Source: CAISIP01 sp965278985 (GTDB lineage Bacteria; Pseudomonadota; Gammaproteobacteria; Burkholderiales; Burkholderiaceae_C). From it: DNA of 64,000 nt. This document shows, one piece after another, positions 6,991 through 16,034 of the stretch (the first letter of the stretch is position 1; every line of letters begins with the position of its first letter). The notes below the pieces were generated by a model. The model had not been told where the DNA came from and ran no database searches. It saw only the letters and a list, made by a program, of their open reading frames with translations. The translations under genes were made by a program, and so were the position numbers. The stretch covers positions 806,001 through 870,000 of the forward strand of contig OZ257131.1 of NCBI GenBank assembly GCA_965278985.1, written 5' to 3'.

Positions 6991-9900
6991 TGCACGTTCA
7001 CGGCCGTCCACTGGCCGCTGGTGTCGAAGGCCTTGGCCTCGGGCTGGTACATGCGCTGCAGCCGCGCGGGTGGCAGCTTGAACTGGCCGCGCTGCGAGAA
7101 GCGCAGCAGGTGGCGCACGGTGACCGGCGTGCCGGCCACCAGCGCCTCCACCGGAACGGCGTAGCCCTGCGCGCCGGGTTGGCTTTGGGCGCGCTCCAGC
7201 GACTGGGCCTTGCCGCCTGCATCCTCGATCTCGATGCCCCACGTGCTGCTCTCCACCGCTGCGCCCGGCGGCAGTGCGGCCTCGACCAGCAGCCAGCGCA
7301 TCGCAGCGGGTGCCTGCAGCTCGATCTGGTCGAGGTACAGGGCATTGGTGTCCAGCGGCGTGCCGGGCTGCACGGCCTCCAGCTTCACGCGCAGCCGGCC
7401 GCTGTCGGCCGCCACCGGCGTGGCGGGCGCCGAGGCGGCTGCGGCAGGGGCCGCGGTGCGCGGCTGGGGCACCACGCGCCACAGGCTGCGGCGCAGCTGC
7501 GCCGGCAGTGAGGGCGGCTGCGCCTCGTTGCTCTCGTACGCCACGAAGCCCCAGGCCGCTTTCTGGCCGGCGGGCAGGACCAACGCGGCCGGCGCTGCGG
7601 TCCCCGCCGGCAGCTCCCAGACCACCGCGCCGCTGTCGCTGGTGCGCCGCACCCAGGGTGCGTCCAGCGCCACGGCCTCGGCGCCGGTCGCGGGCCGGCC
7701 GCCGAGCGCGCGCTGCACCCAGGCCAGGGTCTGCGCGCGGTCGAAGGTGGGCGCGCTGGCGCGCACGCGGCCCAGCAGCGCCGCAGCCTGGTCGGCCGGC
7801 TGGCGCTTGGTGGCCATCAAAAGGGCCTGCACGAAGGGAATGTCGAGCGGGGCCAGCCGCGCGGCGGCGGCATCGGCGGCCGCCGCCAGCTGCGGGTTCG
7901 GCGCGGCCTGTGCCTGGGCGGCGGTGAAGGTGGCCAGCACCAGCGCCATGTCGCGCGTGTCGCGCGCATCCGGCGCGTCGCCAACATCGATCATGGCGAG
8001 GCTGCCGCTGCGTGCCTTGGGCGCCGCGTCGGGGGCGGACGGCGCCGCCATCTGCGTTGCCAGGGCGCTGGCCATCGCGCCCACCGGCAGGCCCATCTCC
8101 TGCATCCAGGCCAGCGCCAGCGCGCGTTGCAGCGGTGGCAGTGCAGCGCCACCCTTGGCATAGACATCGAGCAGCCGTTGCCAATGCTCGGGCGGCAGCG
8201 TCAGCCGCAGTGCCTGCGTCGCGCGCCAGTCGGCGTAATAGGCGTAGCTGGTCAGGAAGGCGTCGTCGGCCATGCCATTGCCCCACCAGCCGAAACGCGC
8301 TTGCGGGCCGGCCATCTGCGCCAGCGACAGCCGCGCCGTGGCCAGGCGCTGCGCCAGCATGGGCACCAGCGGCTGCTGCGCCGGTGTGGGCGACTGCAGG
8401 GCCATCGCCAACGGCAGCATGCGGCTGGCGGTCTGCTCGACGCAGCCGTAGGGGAAGGCCACCAGCTCGTCCATCGCGCGGCTGAAGGCGCCGGCCGCCG
8501 GGTCCTGCGCCAGTGTCACGCGGATGCGCGTGGCATCCGCCGGCAGGGCCAGCGGCGCGCTGCCGCCAGCCAGGTCCAGCGCCAGCTCGCGCGGTGCGCG
8601 CCAGGCCACCGGCATGCGGCGCAGCGGCACGTCCAGGCGGTCCACGGTGCGGCCGTCCTGGCGCAGCGTCAGCGCCACGGCGGCCTGGCCTGGTTGGTCC
8701 GCTGCCAGCGGCAGGCTGACGAAATTGACGCCGGGGCGCACCGTCACGCTGTCCTTGCGCGCGGCGCCGGCGCCGGTGGCCTCCCACTCCAGTTTGGCCT
8801 CGCGGCCGGTCTGGTTGAACAGCGCGATGCTGGCCTGCGCGCGGTCGCCCTGGCGCTGCCAGTCGGGGCTGGTCCACTTGGCGTAGAAGTCCTTGTCCGA
8901 CCGCACCCAGCCCACCTGCTGGCCCACCGCACCGCCGGCCTCCATGGCGCGGCCGGTGATGCGCCAGCGCGTCAGCGAGTCGGGCATGGTGAAGCGCAAG
9001 CGCGCGCGGCCGCTGGCGTCGGTGGCCAGGCGCGGTTCCCAGGCGGCCGTGTCGACGTTGTCGCGGCGCGGGCGTTCCAGCACCTTCACGGCGCGTTCGT
9101 TGACCTGGCTGGCCGAGGGCAGGCCGCCCAGCTTGCCGGTGGCCAGGTCGTAGCCGATGAAGGACAGGCTGGCGCTGGTGCGCACGTTGTTGCGCCGCGG
9201 GTGGTAGAAGAAGTCCTCGATGCTGGGGGCGATCTCGGGCTGCAGCACGTAGACCATCTCGTCGACCACACCCACCGCCAGGTCGGCCGCCACCGGCTTG
9301 CCGCCCAGCGTGGCCGTGACGTCGATGTTCACGGTGTCGCCCGGTGCATAGACCGCCTTGTCGGGCTGGAATGCCAGCACGATGCGCGGCTGCTCCACGC
9401 TGATGCCCTGGTTCTGGAACACGTAGTCGCCGTTCTTCACATAGGCCACCGACAACGTGACGTTCGGGCTCATCTGCTCGCCCACGGGCACGGTGAACTT
9501 CCACTGCGTGGGGGCGATGCGCTCGGCCTTGACCCAGTCCGCCGGCTGGCCCATGAGCGCCCGCCCGGCCGCTCCGAAGGGCGCTGGCACCGCAGGCGAA
9601 GCCGAAGGTGTACCGATGACTGCGGTAGCCTCCACCTTGTCGCGCTCCAGCGTCAGCAGCGCGTGCTCCACCGGCTCGGGGAAGCTCACCAGCAGTTCGG
9701 CGCTCTCGCCAGGGCGGTAACGCGGCTTGTCCAGCACCATGCCGATGCTGCCCGCCGGCGCCTTGAGGCCGTCGCCGCTGACCCAGTGGCTGGCGCCGCC
9801 GACGATGCGCCCCTGGGCATCGAGCAGCGAGACGGTGTAGCTGCCCGGGCGCGGGAAGGCGATCGACAGCGCATCGCCCGTGGCGGGCATGTCGCCCGCC

Positions 9901-11759
9901 AGTTTCTCGCGGTCCTCGAGGCGCTGCCATTGCCAGCGTGCGGGCCGCTGCGGGGCGCCGGGCGGCGCCACATCGCCCACGTTGCCGCTGCCCGTGCCTG
10001 CAGCGGGCGTGCCGGGTGCCAGCCGGAAGGCCACGGCATCGCCTGCGCGCGAGAACTGCCGCTGCGCCGTGAGCTTGAACGTGGCGCTGCCGCGCTCGAC
10101 CAGGATTTCCTTCGAGGTGCGCACGCGGTATGCGGCGCCGTCGGTGGCCAGCGCGGTCAGCAGGTAGCGGCTGGGCTCGGTGGCCGCGGGCAATGCGAAG
10201 TTGGCCACCCCGCTGCTGTCGGTCTCGAGTTCGCTCTGCGTGAGCTTGACCGCGAAGGGGCCGCCGTAGCCCAGTTCGCCCTCGACCATGGAGAGCTTCT
10301 GCGCGCGCGCCGTCAGGCTCACGCGGGCCTTGGCCACCGGTTTGCCGTCGGGGTAGTTCAGCTGCAGCTTCCCGGCCACGGCCTCGCCGGTCTTGAAGTC
10401 GGCCTTGCCCGGCAGCAGAACGATCTCGAAATGCGGCTTCTGGTAGTCGGCCACGCGAAAGCTCGCGGCATAACTCTCGCCGTTCATGGCCAAGCGCAGG
10501 TCGTAACCACCGGCCACGGCATTGTCGGGCAGCGTGAAACGCGTATCGGCGCCCTGGCCGCCCAGGAAGCGCAGGCTCTGCGAATGGACCACCTGGCCGC
10601 TGGGGTCGAGCACGGCGAGCGCCAGGTCGGCATCGGGCAGGCGCACCGACTCGCGCGCGCTGCGGAACTCGCGGCCGCTGACCTTCACGGCCACCGGGTC
10701 GCCGGGGCGGTACAGCGGCCGGTCGGTCACGGCGTAGACCTTGGCGTTGTAGACCTCGCTGTCGAAGTAGAAATTCTCGGAGATGAAGACACCGCCGGCC
10801 GGGTCCTGGCCGAAGACGTAGGTCTGTTCGGGCGCGCCGCGCTCCAGGCGCACCAGGCCCTGGGTATCGGCTGTGCCGCTCATGAGCGTGCCCACGCCGT
10901 CGGTCCACACCACGCGCGTGCCGGGCACCGGTGCGCCGGCGGCGCGCTGCGTGGCCCAGACCAGCATCTGTGCGCCCGAGACCTTGGTCAGCGCCACGGT
11001 GTCGGAGACGAACAGCAGCGTGGTCGCGCGGAACTGGCCGCTGGCGGCTTCCACCAGGTACAGGCCCGGCGCGCGCTTGCCCACGGGCACGAAGACGTTG
11101 CCCTGGCCGATGTCGATGAAGTCGCTGCTGGAGCCCTCCAGCTTCACGCCCTTGGGCAGGGGAATGGGCTGCGCCGACTGCACCGGGTAACGGAAGCTTT
11201 CGACCACGGGCAGCCCGGGGATGGGGCGGAACTGCGGCGGCTCCTCGAACACCGAGGGCCGGGTCAGCTTGTCGGGTGTCTTGAGCGCGGGCGCCTGCGC
11301 CACCACCGCGCGCCGGGCCTCGGGCGAGAACAGCTTCTGCCAGGCCAGGCGCGACTTCACGACCCAGCTGTCCCACAGGTGCGTGAGCGTGTTGGCCAGG
11401 CCCTCGTCCTGGGGCCGGGCATCGACCTGCACGCGGTGCAGGTTCCGCTGCCGCTGCAGGAAGGCCAGCGGATCGGGGATGCGGTAGACCCGCACGTCGA
11501 TGCCGCCCACCTGGGCCAGCGCCTGCGGTGCATTGACCTCGAGCCGCACACGCGCGGGCTCGGTGCTGCCGAAGCTGGCGTCCGACAGCAGGAAGAAGGG
11601 CTCACCGGCGAAGGGCGTGCGCTGGTTCTCCAGCGGCTGGGGCGGCGCAGGCGCGGCGGCGGCCGGGTGCAGCGAGAAGGCGGCGAGGAGGGCCAGGGCG
11701 GCAAGGATGGTGAACGCGGTGGAAGCGGTGAAAGCGCGCCGGAGAAGGGTGTGCTGCAT
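6987..11759 (-). CDS. yfaS: Bacterial alpha-2-macroglobulin (YfaS/MagD class) with intact thioester motif
   Basis: About 1590 residues. The signal peptide (1-36, 'LHPAAAAP') lacks a lipobox cysteine, so it is predicted to be soluble in the periplasm. Macroglobulin domains follow ('TDRPLYRPGDPV' is a typical MG2-type signature), then the A2M domain ('MPDSLTRWRITGRAME') and the thioester domain with C1106-V-E-Q1109 (bases 8433-8444) in 'YGCVEQ'. Macroglobulins trap attacking proteases after bait-region cleavage; the Cys-Gln thioester binds them covalently. Start: ATG at 11759, or a GTG at 11768 that overlaps the previous stop. It is the central gene of a coupled five-gene operon and a candidate defence against proteases entering the periplasm. 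Confidence 0.92.
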   Translation of the reverse strand: MQHTLLRRAFTASTAFTILAALALLAAFSLHPAAAAPAPPQPLENQRTPFAGEPFFLLSDASFGSTEPARVRLEVNAPQALAQVGGIDVRVYRIPDPLAFLQRQRNLHRVQVDARPQDEGLANTLTHLWDSWVVKSRLAWQKLFSPEARRAVVAQAPALKTPDKLTRPSVFEEPPQFRPIPGLPVVESFRYPVQSAQPIPLPKGVKLEGSSSDFIDIGQGNVFVPVGKRAPGLYLVEAASGQFRATTLLFVSDTVALTKVSGAQMLVWATQRAAGAPVPGTRVVWTDGVGTLMSGTADTQGLVRLERGAPEQTYVFGQDPAGGVFISENFYFDSEVYNAKVYAVTDRPLYRPGDPVAVKVSGREFRSARESVRLPDADLALAVLDPSGQVVHSQSLRFLGGQGADTRFTLPDNAVAGGYDLRLAMNGESYAASFRVADYQKPHFEIVLLPGKADFKTGEAVAGKLQLNYPDGKPVAKARVSLTARAQKLSMVEGELGYGGPFAVKLTQSELETDSSGVANFALPAATEPSRYLLTALATDGAAYRVRTSKEILVERGSATFKLTAQRQFSRAGDAVAFRLAPGTPAAGTGSGNVGDVAPPGAPQRPARWQWQRLEDREKLAGDMPATGDALSIAFPRPGSYTVSLLDAQGRIVGGASHWVSGDGLKAPAGSIGMVLDKPRYRPGESAELLVSFPEPVEHALLTLERDKVEATAVIGTPSASPAVPAPFGAAGRALMGQPADWVKAERIAPTQWKFTVPVGEQMSPNVTLSVAYVKNGDYVFQNQGISVEQPRIVLAFQPDKAVYAPGDTVNIDVTATLGGKPVAADLAVGVVDEMVYVLQPEIAPSIEDFFYHPRRNNVRTSASLSFIGYDLATGKLGGLPSASQVNERAVKVLERPRRDNVDTAAWEPRLATDASGRARLRFTMPDSLTRWRITGRAMEAGGAVGQQVGWVRSDKDFYAKWTSPDWQRQGDRAQASIALFNQTGREAKLEWEATGAGAARKDSVTVRPGVNFVSLPLAADQPGQAAVALTLRQDGRTVDRLDVPLRRMPVAWRAPRELALDLAGGSAPLALPADATRIRVTLAQDPAAGAFSRAMDELVAFPYGCVEQTASRMLPLAMALQSPTPAQQPLVPMLAQRLATARLSLAQMAGPQARFGWWGNGMADDAFLTSYAYYADWRATQALRLTLPPEHWQRLLDVYAKGGAALPPLQRALALAWMQEMGLPVGAMASALATQMAAPSAPDAAPKARSGSLAMIDVGDAPDARDTRDMALVLATFTAAQAQAAPNPQLAAAADAAAARLAPLDIPFVQALLMATKRQPADQAAALLGRVRASAPTFDRAQTLAWVQRALGGRPATGAEAVALDAPWVRRTSDSGAVVWELPAGTAAPAALVLPAGQKAAWGFVAYESNEAQPPSLPAQLRRSLWRVVPQPRTAAPAAAASAPATPVAADSGRLRVKLEAVQPGTPLDTNALYLDQIELQAPAAMRWLLVEAALPPGAAVESSTWGIEIEDAGGKAQSLERAQSQPGAQGYAVPVEALVAGTPVTVRHLLRFSQRGQFKLPPARLQRMYQPEAKAFDTSGQWTAVNVQ

Positions 11760-11764
11760 GTTCG

Positions 11765-12520
11765 TCACGCCAGGAAGGCCAGCCGGTACACGCCGGCGAA
11801 ATTCGGGTTCGATGCGGTAGGGCGCCAGCGCGTGTCGGACCAGTCCAGCAACTGGCCGGCCCGCATCGCGCGCAGGCCGTTGTCGCCGGGCCGCAGCTGG
11901 CCGGTGTGGTAGGCGATGTAGTTGCCCATCCAGACCATCAGGTGCTGTGCGTCGCCCTGGTCGAAGAACAGCACGTCGCCCAGCGCGGCCTGGGCCAGCT
12001 GGCGCGAGACGGGGCGTGTGTTTTCCTGCACCAGCTCCAGCGCGCCGACGTACGCGTCGCGCGAACCGTCGGCGCGGCGCCAGGTGTTGCGCAGCGGCGC
12101 TGCCGAGGCGGCATCGAGGTCGGGTGGCACGCGCCGGCCCAGCAGGCCGTTGGCGCGGCGCCATGCCAGGTCGTGCGGGCGCAGGCTCTCGGCCACCGCG
12201 AAACGCACCAGCCCGGCGCAGTCGCGGTGTGTCCAGCGCGGCGTGGGGCCGCGGTCGATCTGGGCGTGGACCAGCAGGGTCATCCAGTCGCGAAAACGCG
12301 TGGACTGTTCGCGGTCCAGCGTGGGGGTGTCGGTGGCGAAGGCGGCGCCTGTAGCCATGCCCAGGCCGAAGCCCAGGCCCAGGCCGAGCAGGCTGCGGCG
12401 GCGCAGCGGCACCGCGGGTCCGAGGGCCGTGGGAACGGGGCCGGGCATGGCGTCCTTGCTGACGTCGCTGCCGGCGTCGTAGTGGGCGTCGTTCAGGGCG
12501 TCGTCGTGCGCTGCGTTCAT
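11765..12520 (-). CDS. yfaT: YfaT-like protein, DUF1175, NlpC/P60-like fold
   Basis: 251 residues. The N-terminus carries 'RRRSLLGLGLGFGLG' (40-54), a likely twin-arginine or Sec export signal. The mature part resembles NlpC/P60 hydrolases: C101 in 'HRDCAGLVRF', H193 in 'GDVLFFDQGDAQHLMVWMG' and H205 in 'IAYHTG' are placed like the Cys-His-His triad of cell-wall peptidases. DUF1175 is not, to my knowledge, biochemically characterised, so peptidase activity is inferred. Its ATG overlaps the yfaA stop (ATGA), and its stop is within 6 bp of the macroglobulin ATG. Confidence 0.8.
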   Translation of the reverse strand: MNAAHDDALNDAHYDAGSDVSKDAMPGPVPTALGPAVPLRRRSLLGLGLGFGLGMATGAAFATDTPTLDREQSTRFRDWMTLLVHAQIDRGPTPRWTHRDCAGLVRFAVAESLRPHDLAWRRANGLLGRRVPPDLDAASAAPLRNTWRRADGSRDAYVGALELVQENTRPVSRQLAQAALGDVLFFDQGDAQHLMVWMGNYIAYHTGQLRPGDNGLRAMRAGQLLDWSDTRWRPTASNPNFAGVYRLAFLA

Positions 12521-14187
12521 GGTGTCTTCCCGGCCACGGCCCGCAGCGGCTGCCAGTCGACGGTGACCCAGCCCGCGGCATCGGGCGCAGTCGCCGCCAC
12601 GGCGCGCACCGCGGGCAGCTTGCGCAGCGCGGCCAGGCGCGGCAGCAGGTGCTTTTCGGCGGCCTGGCGCAACACCTCCTGGCTCTCGGGCAACACGGCG
12701 AAGGCTTCGCGCTGCAGCAGCTCGGCCATCTGCGCCGGGGACGCCACGGCCAGCGTGCTGCCGGAGGCGGCCGGCAGCGCGTCCAGCACACTGGGGTACT
12801 GTTTGCCCTGGGTCTTGAGCGCGAGGTCCACCAGCGTGTCGTCCGGTGAGAAGGTGATCCAGCGGTCCTGGCGCGCCAGCGTGGGGTGGTAGCTGCTCTC
12901 GCCATCGGCATCGGCATCCACATGGCCGCCCCAGGGCGCGTCGATCTCGCTGTGCCAGGCCTGCGCACCGGCCGGCACGCCGGCTGCGTTGCGCTCGGCC
13001 GCGCTCGCCAGGGCCCAGCGCGACAAAGCTTCCAGCGCCGCCGTGCTGGCCTGGGCCGCGCCGGCATCGGCCTTGGTCTGCGCCACCAGCAGCGGGGTGT
13101 GCAGCTGCGAGCGTGCGTACCAGCAGACCGCCACCGGCCCTTCGAACTGCGCGGCGAAGGCCGGCCAGTCGACCTTGGGCGCATCTTCGGCCTCGGTCTT
13201 GCGGCCCTGCATCACGGCGGCCAGCCGCGACCACTGCACGGGCACCATCGCGCAGGCGGCCGGGCCCAGCGGCAGGCCCGACCACAGGGTGCGTTCCACG
13301 GCGGCGGCCGGCAGCACCGGCGCCGCGGCATCGGCCTGCAGCCGCAGCGCGGTGGCCAGGCTGGCGCCACCGGCCGCGAGGTCGATGCGCAGGGCCTGCA
13401 GGCCAGGGAAGAAATGCTGGTAGCCGAAGGACAGCAGCCGCGCATCGGCGACGATGCGGTGGCCGTCGCTCTCTGCCCCCAGGCCGAAGTGGCGGCGGTA
13501 GGCGGACTGCCCCGCGGCGTCGTCCGACAGCAGCCCGGCCACGACCTTCAGCGCACGTGCATCGGGCTGGCGCTGGGCATCGAACAGCAGCCCGGGGTCG
13601 CTGAGCACCACCACGCGGTTGCCCTGCGACAGCAACAGCAGCGTGCGGCGCGCCGACAGGGTCAGCGCATAGGCCGTCACCTCTTCGCCGTTGGCGCGCA
13701 CGCTGGCGACCACGCTGAGCTGTGTGTCCTTGGCCGCCACGCTGGCCAGGCCCTGCAGCACGGTGGCCAGCGGGCCGCGCGTCATGGCCAGCAGCCAGTG
13801 GCGCGGCGCGCCCTTGGCGTCGGGCCACCAGGCCATCTCGGCCGGCGCGTCCAGCGCGGCCTCCAGGAGCTGGTCGGGCAGCGTGGTGTCGTGCTCGAAG
13901 GCGATGCGCTTGATGGCCCCTCGCAGGCCCATGCGGTCTTCGTGCTCCTCGTAGTAGAAGGCGAAGTCCTCGGTCAGCAGGTCGCGCACCACGGGCGCAC
14001 GGACCAGGTCGCGTGGCAGTTTCGACAGCGAGGGGGTGGACACATACGCATAGGGCGCGGACAGGTCCACGTCCAGCGCGTTGATGGGGCCCGTGAACCG
14101 GTGCCGCAGGCCGTAGAACACGGCGCCGGCCACGGCGAGCAACACGATCGCGGCCAGCGCCGCGCGGATTTTCTTGTTCTGCAGCAT
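12517..14187 (-). CDS. yfaA: YfaA-like protein, DUF2138 (first gene of the macroglobulin operon)
   Basis: 556 residues with an uncleaved N-terminal membrane anchor or signal (7-27, 'RAALAAIVLLAVAGAVFYGL'), after which the chain faces the periplasm. The rest is a long mixed alpha/beta protein without catalytic motifs I can recognise. It is identified as DUF2138/YfaA by length, position and the linked yfaT-S-Q-P genes. In Pseudomonas aeruginosa, operon partners of the macroglobulin MagD are reported to bind it, so a scaffold or anchoring role is plausible. Confidence 0.75.
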   Translation of the reverse strand: MLQNKKIRAALAAIVLLAVAGAVFYGLRHRFTGPINALDVDLSAPYAYVSTPSLSKLPRDLVRAPVVRDLLTEDFAFYYEEHEDRMGLRGAIKRIAFEHDTTLPDQLLEAALDAPAEMAWWPDAKGAPRHWLLAMTRGPLATVLQGLASVAAKDTQLSVVASVRANGEEVTAYALTLSARRTLLLLSQGNRVVVLSDPGLLFDAQRQPDARALKVVAGLLSDDAAGQSAYRRHFGLGAESDGHRIVADARLLSFGYQHFFPGLQALRIDLAAGGASLATALRLQADAAAPVLPAAAVERTLWSGLPLGPAACAMVPVQWSRLAAVMQGRKTEAEDAPKVDWPAFAAQFEGPVAVCWYARSQLHTPLLVAQTKADAGAAQASTAALEALSRWALASAAERNAAGVPAGAQAWHSEIDAPWGGHVDADADGESSYHPTLARQDRWITFSPDDTLVDLALKTQGKQYPSVLDALPAASGSTLAVASPAQMAELLQREAFAVLPESQEVLRQAAEKHLLPRLAALRKLPAVRAVAATAPDAAGWVTVDWQPLRAVAGKTP

Positions 14188-14342
14188 CGATGCCTTCCTG
14201 CCTGAGGGTGCCGATCATCGCAGGTTAAGGGGGGCCTCCCGGGTGTCGGCTGCACCTCGGCGGCACGAGGAGGGCGCGCAGCGGCGTGCCTTGATCCGCG
14301 CATCCCTTGACCCCATGGAAAGCGGCACCGCACAATGCGCCG

Positions 14343-14660
14343 ATGTGTCCGGAAGCAACCCCCTCTCCCACCAGCGCCGCAGCAGCGGGCGGTGTGTGTG
14401 TCGAGTTCGCCGCCAGCCTGCGCCGGCATGTGGAGTGCGCGCCGCAGCACGTGCCCGCCGGCAGCCTGCGCACGGTGCTCGAAGCCGCGCTCGAGGCCGC
14501 GCCAGGCCTGGGCCGTTATGTATTCGACGACCAGCGCGACGTCCGCAAGCATGTGGCGGTGTTCGTGAACCAGCACATGGTCCGCGACCGCCACCACCTG
14601 GCCGAGGCGCTGGTAGCGGGTGACCGGGTCATGGTGGTGCAGGCGCTCAGCGGCGGTTGA
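14343..14660 (+). CDS. MoaD/ThiS-family ubiquitin-like protein
   Basis: About 105 residues. The fold pattern is that of small sulfur-carrier proteins: a beta strand ('VCVEFAASLRRHV'), a helix ('SLRTVLEAALEAAPGL'), 'HVAVFVNQHMV', 'LAEALVAGDRVMVVQALSGG', ending in the diglycine needed for adenylation and thiocarboxylation. The start is uncertain (ATG 14343 or 14307); no clear ribosome-binding site helps. It precedes the BNR-repeat gene by 45 bp, a pairing I recall from other proteobacteria. It is unlikely to be the MoaD of molybdopterin synthesis because no MoaE is nearby. Confidence 0.75.
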   Translation: MCPEATPSPTSAAAAGGVCVEFAASLRRHVECAPQHVPAGSLRTVLEAALEAAPGLGRYVFDDQRDVRKHVAVFVNQHMVRDRHHLAEALVAGDRVMVVQALSGG

Positions 14661-14705
14661 GCGCGACCCAGCCGTTCCAGCACATCGTCAACCGAGGAGA
14701 CCTGC

Positions 14706-15812
14706 ATGCACACATTGCTCGTCGGCAGCCGCAAGGGGCTGCTGGTGCTGCGCGGCCAGCAACAGGACTGGCGCATCACCGCGCACCACTTTGCCGGCGA
14801 GCCCGTCACGCAGGTCTTGGCCGACCGGCGGGACGGCGCGTGGTACTGCGCGTTGCGGCTGGGCCATTTCGGCGTGAAGTTGCACAGGAGCCTGGACCAG
14901 GGCGTGCACTGGCAGGAAATCGCCGCGCCGGCCTTTCCCCCGAAGCCCACCGAAGGCCCCTGGGCCGACGACCCCACGCCCTGGAACGTCGACCTGGTGT
15001 GGGAGCTCGCGGCCGGTGGTGCGGCCGAGCCCGGCGTGTTGTGGGCCGGCTGCATCCCGGCGGGCCTGTTCCGTTCGGCCGACCGCGGCGACAGCTGGCA
15101 GCTGGTGCACAGCCTGTGGGAGCAGCCCGGCCGCCGCGAATGGATGGGCGGTGGCTACGACCACGCCGGTGTGCACTCGGTGCTGGTGGACCCGCGCGAC
15201 CCGCGCCATGTGACGGTGGCCATCTCCTGTGGCGGCGTGTGGCAGAGCCGTGACGGCGGCGCGCAATGGGCGCTCACGGCCCGTGGCATGCATGCCGACT
15301 TCATGCCGCCCGAGCGCGCGGAGGACGGCAACATCCAGGACCCGCATGCCATGGTGCAGTGCGCGGCCGATCCGGATGTGTTGTGGGTGCAGCACCACTG
15401 CGGCATCTACCGCTCCACCGATGGCGCGGCGCAGTGGCGGCAGATCGCATCACCGCGGCCCTCGGGCTTCGGGTTCGCCGTGGCCTGTGATCCGCACAAT
15501 CCCCTGCGCGCGTGGTTCGTGCCGGCGCAGGCCGATGCGATGCGCATCCCGGTCGACGGCCAGGTGGTCGTGACCCGCACCGACGACGGTGGTGCGAGCT
15601 TCCGCAGCTTCGGCGCGGGGCTGCCCCAGGCGCATGCCTTCCACCTTGTCTACCGGCACGGCCTGGCGGTGTCGCCCGACGGCGGCACGCTGGCGATGGC
15701 CTCGACCACCGGCGGCCTGTGGGCCAGCGCGGATGCGGGTGAACACTGGCACGGCATCTCCAACGACCTGCCGCCGGTGGCGGCACTGCGCTTCGCACAT
15801 CCCGCTACCTGA
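14706..15812 (+). CDS. BNR/sialidase-like beta-propeller protein
   Basis: 368 residues built from repeated propeller blades with Asp-box-like turns ('SLDQGVHWQEI', 'SADRGDSWQLV', 'SRDGGAQWALT', 'STDGAAQWRQI', 'TDDGGASFRSF', 'SADAGEHWHGI'), at least six copies. This is the sialidase/photosystem-stability-factor type of propeller. No signal peptide is present, so it is cytoplasmic and most probably not a true sialidase. Start ATG at 14706 behind gaggag (14694-14699). It forms an operon with the MoaD-like gene. Confidence 0.8.
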   Translation: MHTLLVGSRKGLLVLRGQQQDWRITAHHFAGEPVTQVLADRRDGAWYCALRLGHFGVKLHRSLDQGVHWQEIAAPAFPPKPTEGPWADDPTPWNVDLVWELAAGGAAEPGVLWAGCIPAGLFRSADRGDSWQLVHSLWEQPGRREWMGGGYDHAGVHSVLVDPRDPRHVTVAISCGGVWQSRDGGAQWALTARGMHADFMPPERAEDGNIQDPHAMVQCAADPDVLWVQHHCGIYRSTDGAAQWRQIASPRPSGFGFAVACDPHNPLRAWFVPAQADAMRIPVDGQVVVTRTDDGGASFRSFGAGLPQAHAFHLVYRHGLAVSPDGGTLAMASTTGGLWASADAGEHWHGISNDLPPVAALRFAHPAT

Positions 15813-16034
15813 GCAGGCGACCACGCAGCCACCGTCCGCGGTGGCATCGCGTCGCGTGGTGGCTGCACACACTCCAGCAGGCGTCGGCGCAGACCTACAG
15901 CCGCGTGCCGTGATGGCTGGTACCTCGGCACGCCGCTGGCTGCAACACTGGCCACCAGATCCCGTGCAGCCTGGCGGGCACGCGGTTGCGCGTGCCGCCG
16001 CGCGCGGGCCACCATCCCCCGTGCAGGAGCCCCC
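15813..16034. other. Intergenic region with a small GC hairpin
   Basis: 222 bases between the BNR-repeat gene and paoA on the same strand. GCCACC (15828-15833) and GGTGGC (15840-15845) form a 6-bp hairpin 16 bases after the upstream stop. No T tract follows, so it is at best a weak terminator. No coding signal was seen. Confidence 0.3.

Noticed and set aside
6990..11376. Upstream extension of the YfaQ frame through the macroglobulin gene
   Set aside because: The extension is a low-complexity Arg/Gly/Ala translation of the macroglobulin gene in another frame; the signal-like N-terminus and GTGA overlap place the real start at 6990.
8127..11912. Plus-strand open frame of more than 1200 codons opposite the macroglobulin gene
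   Set aside because: It is an antisense shadow: high GC removes stops, the product is His/Gln/Arg-rich without domains, and the minus strand carries clear macroglobulin motifs.
14706..15812. True exo-alpha-sialidase
   Set aside because: Asp-box-like turns are shared by many propellers; there is no export signal and I see no sialidase arginine triad.
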